15,581 bases of DNA from Methylococcales bacterium. Its GTDB lineage: Bacteria; Pseudomonadota; Gammaproteobacteria; Methylococcales; Methylomonadaceae. Positions 13,720-15,581 of this stretch are shown one piece after another. The notes beneath the pieces are model-generated. The model was not told the DNA's origin. It ran no database searches and saw nothing but the letters and a program-made list of their open reading frames with translations. The stretch's first letter is position 1. Every line of letters starts with the position of its first letter. The translations under genes were made by a program, and so were the position numbers. The stretch is from positions 1 through 15,581 of the forward strand of contig JAGLUC010000072.1 of NCBI GenBank assembly GCA_023134955.1, read 5' to 3'.

Positions 13720-14046
13720 GTGAGTGACTTGGTCCTTCATGTAACAGATGCTGATTTTAATGAAACTGTTGTTAAGTCAGATAGCCCTGTATTAGTTGAT
13801 TATTGGGCTGAATGGTGTGGTCCGTGTAAAATGATTGCGCCTGTATTAGATGAAATTGCTACTGAATATGCTGGTAAGCTAACAATTGCAAAACTAAATA
13901 TAGACGATAACCCTGCAACGCCTCAGCATTATGGTGTTCGTGGAATACCAACCTTAATGATTTTTAAAGGTGGTGATGTTGAAGCAACTAAAGTAGGGGC
14001 TTTAACTAAATCGCAGTTAGCAGATTTTATTGATAGTAATATTTAA
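13720..14046 (+). CDS. trxA: Thioredoxin 1
   Basis: The protein has 108 residues and is a cytoplasmic disulfide reductant for ribonucleotide reductase, PAPS reductase and other enzymes. The active site is WCGPC at 32-36 (C33, C36), and the cis-proline is P77 in RGIPT. The flanking WAEWCGPCKMIAPVLDEIA and KVGALTKSQL closely follow E. coli TrxA (109 residues). The start is GTG at 13720, with GGAGA 6 bases upstream; no ATG fits better. It diverges from rhlB and precedes rho by about 200 bp, the E. coli order. Confidence 0.97.
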   Translation: MSDLVLHVTDADFNETVVKSDSPVLVDYWAEWCGPCKMIAPVLDEIATEYAGKLTIAKLNIDDNPATPQHYGVRGIPTLMIFKGGDVEATKVGALTKSQLADFIDSNI

Positions 14047-14062
14047 TAAAGTTAATGAAATC

Positions 14063-14089
14063 AGGAGCGAAATACTTAATATCGCTCCT
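14063..14089 (+). terminator. Hairpin after trxA
   Basis: AGGAGCGA and TCGCTCCT form a perfect 8-bp stem with an 11-base loop, 16 bp after the trxA stop. The following bases (AACTCTAAACATTTTAG) are only mildly T-rich, so termination may be partial. Confidence 0.5.
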
Positions 14090-14118
14090 AACTCTAAACA
14101 TTTTAGTTGAAAAAATGT

Positions 14119-14147
14119 TTGCATAAAATTAATTAATAGCATAAAAT
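14119..14147 (+). promoter_or_regulatory. Candidate promoter of rho
   Basis: TTGCAT (14119-14124) and TAAAAT (14142-14147) are spaced by exactly 17 bp. The start would leave a leader of about 100 nt before the rho ATG, containing a small TACCC/GGGTA hairpin at 14155-14170. In E. coli the rho leader is a target of Rho autoregulation. A similar role here is possible but not shown by the sequence. Confidence 0.4.
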
Positions 14148-14253
14148 TATCAGATACCCGCCTCAGGGTACCTATAAGTAGATCCCACATTATTGTCTAA
14201 TCTTTATTTTACGGTTGAGCCCGTATTGCATTTCTTTTGAATCCTCATCATTT

Positions 14254-15510
14254 ATGAATCTGTCCGAATTAAAACTGAAACAAATTAGCGAAATTGTAAT
14301 TATTGCCGAGTCTTTAGGTATTGAAAATATATCCAGAGCACGAAAACAGGAGGTTATTTATGCCATCCTGAAAAAGCAGGCGAAGAGTGGTGAAGACATT
14401 TTTGGCGACGGTGTGCTGGAAATTTTACAAGATGGTTTTGGTTTTTTACGCTCTCCAGGATGTTCATATTTAGCGGGACCAGATGATATTTATGTTTCTC
14501 CTAGTCAAATTAGACGATTCAGTTTAAGAACGGGCGATACAATTAGCGGAAAAATCAGGCCACCTAAAGATAATGAGCGATATTTCGCCATGCTCAAAGT
14601 TGAAAAAATCAATTTTGAGCAACCAGAAAATGCAAAAAACAAAATTCTCTTTTCTAACCTGACCCCTCTATTTGCCAACAAACGATTTGTACTTGAGCAA
14701 GGCAATGGTACCAGTGAGGATCTTACTGGGCGAGTGATTGATTTAATTGCCCCTATTGGTAAAGGTCAGCGTGGATTGATTGTTTCTCCGCCTAAAGCGG
14801 GCAAAACAATGATCCTACAAAGCATCGCCCATGCTATCGCAGAAAATAATCCAGAATGTTACCTGATTGTACTGCTTATTGATGAGCGTCCAGAAGAAGT
14901 GACGGAAATGGAACGCTGTGTACGGGGTGAAGTGGTTTCCAGTACCTTTGATGAGCCGGCAACCCGACATGTACAAGTTGCAGACATGGTGATTGAAAAA
15001 GCCCGTCGACTAATTGAGCATAAACACGATGTGGTTATATTGTTAGACTCGTTGACACGTTTAGCAAGAGCCTACAACATGGTAACGCCTTCATCCGGAA
15101 AGATTTTGTCAGGCGGTGTAGATGCTAATGCCCTGGAAAAACCAAAACGTTTTTTCGGTGCGGCAAGAAATATTGAAGAAGGTGGTAGCTTAACCATTAT
15201 TGCAACTGCATTAGTTGATACTGGTTCCAGGATGGATGAGGTTATCTATGAAGAATTTAAAGGTACGGGTAATATGGAATTACACCTTGACCGAAAAATT
15301 GCTGAAAAACGTATTTATCCAGCGATTAATGTTAATCGCTCAGGCACGCGCCGTGAAGAATATCTGGTAAGCCCGGAAGAGCTACAAAAAACATGGATTT
15401 TACGCAAAATTCTACAGCCCATGGATGAAGCGGCTGCATCAGAATTTGTATTGGGTAAGCTGAAAGACTTTAAAACAAATGCCGAGTTCTTTGAATCAAT
15501 GAGGAGATAA
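14254..15510 (+). CDS. rho: Transcription termination factor Rho
   Basis: A 418-residue hexameric RNA-dependent ATPase that ends transcription at unstructured C-rich RNA (E. coli Rho has 419). The N-terminal helical domain starts MNLSELKLKQISE. The cold-shock-like RNA-binding domain contains DGFGFLRSP (60-68) and DDIYVSPSQIRRF (77-89). The ATPase core has PPKAGKT at 179-185 (Walker A) and LLDSLTR at 263-269 (Walker B, D265). It also has the translocation loop LSGGVDANAL at 285-294 and EEFKGTGNMELHL at 333-345. No insertion or deletion is apparent against E. coli. ATG at 14254 is chosen because it gives the family N-terminus; a TTG 39 bp upstream would add 13 atypical residues. No strong ribosome binding site is visible. 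Confidence 0.97.
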   Translation: MNLSELKLKQISEIVIIAESLGIENISRARKQEVIYAILKKQAKSGEDIFGDGVLEILQDGFGFLRSPGCSYLAGPDDIYVSPSQIRRFSLRTGDTISGKIRPPKDNERYFAMLKVEKINFEQPENAKNKILFSNLTPLFANKRFVLEQGNGTSEDLTGRVIDLIAPIGKGQRGLIVSPPKAGKTMILQSIAHAIAENNPECYLIVLLIDERPEEVTEMERCVRGEVVSSTFDEPATRHVQVADMVIEKARRLIEHKHDVVILLDSLTRLARAYNMVTPSSGKILSGGVDANALEKPKRFFGAARNIEEGGSLTIIATALVDTGSRMDEVIYEEFKGTGNMELHLDRKIAEKRIYPAINVNRSGTRREEYLVSPEELQKTWILRKILQPMDEAAASEFVLGKLKDFKTNAEFFESMRR

Positions 15511-15552
15511 AGAGCAGGTACAAAGCGAAAGACGAAAGGCGAAAAAAATCTT

Positions 15553-15581
15553 TAATGAAAAGGTAGCCCGTATGAAGTTTA
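15553..15581 (+). repeat. Partial third copy of the core of the 162-bp element
   Basis: TAATGAAAAGGTAGCCCGTA and the following bases to the window end match 2541-2569 with a single difference. The outer terminal repeat (CGTTCCAAAAGT) expected about 20 bp further left is absent; the sequence there is a purine-rich run of GAAAG units. This copy is therefore truncated, or it is the core repeat on its own, cut by the window edge. It starts 43 bp after rho. Confidence 0.7.

Noticed and set aside
14215..14253. rho starting at TTG 14215
   Set aside because: ATG 14254 gives the conserved MNL-ELK N-terminus.
1..15581. Prophage, defence island, toxin-antitoxin or biosynthetic cluster
   Set aside because: Every sizeable gene except one small membrane protein belongs to a recognisable chromosomal family.

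Overview
The window looks like chromosome of an AT-rich gammaproteobacterium. The best matches recalled from memory are to gammaproteobacterial housekeeping families: DarP/YjgA, RdgC, NudE, YrfG, and the rhlB < > trxA > rho arrangement known from Escherichia coli. A PGM1-type phosphoglucomutase and the many short palindromic repeats would fit a free-living or symbiotic methanotroph-like lineage (Methylococcales), but that placement is only a guess from memory.

Layout. (1) 1-192 is repeat-rich and gene-free. (2) 193-1518, minus strand: a family 6 type hypoxanthine/uracil-DNA glycosylase, an unknown 61-residue two-helix membrane protein and darP; rdgC diverges at 1591-2502. (3) 2521-2682 is a 162-bp miniature inverted-repeat element (MITE). 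(4) 2719-4651 is a cell-envelope block: an ErfK/YbiS-type L,D-transpeptidase, a convergent OprI/Lpp-like lipoprotein ending in lysine, and a second small YkuD protein resembling YafK/DpaA. (5) 4723-6357 is a PGM1-type phosphoglucomutase. (6) 6405-9235 holds, on the minus strand, a Hanks-type kinase, rph and rdgB. A second copy of the 162-bp element sits between rph and rdgB, and an unrelated 125-bp element has inserted inside the rdgB stop codon. (7) 9300-10782 is the yicC-gmk pair. (8) 10811-10980 is a third type of MITE. (9) 11088-13621 has divergent nudE and yrfG, with yrfG overlapping the 3' end of rhlB tail to tail. (10) 13720-15510 is trxA then rho, and a partial repeat of the 162-bp element's core closes the window.

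How the genes work together. Several proteins handle purine nucleotides or their damage: RdgB removes dITP/XTP, the DNA glycosylase removes deaminated bases, Gmk makes GDP, YrfG dephosphorylates IMP/GMP and NudE hydrolyses ADP-containing compounds. RNase PH, YicC, RhlB and Rho act on RNA processing, decay or termination. The envelope block contains what is needed to attach a murein lipoprotein and possibly to detach it.

I see no phage, CRISPR array, toxin system or biosynthetic cluster. The most notable content is the set of three structurally distinct MITE-like families in gene junctions, two with target-site duplications, and the compact lipoprotein-peptidoglycan linkage locus.
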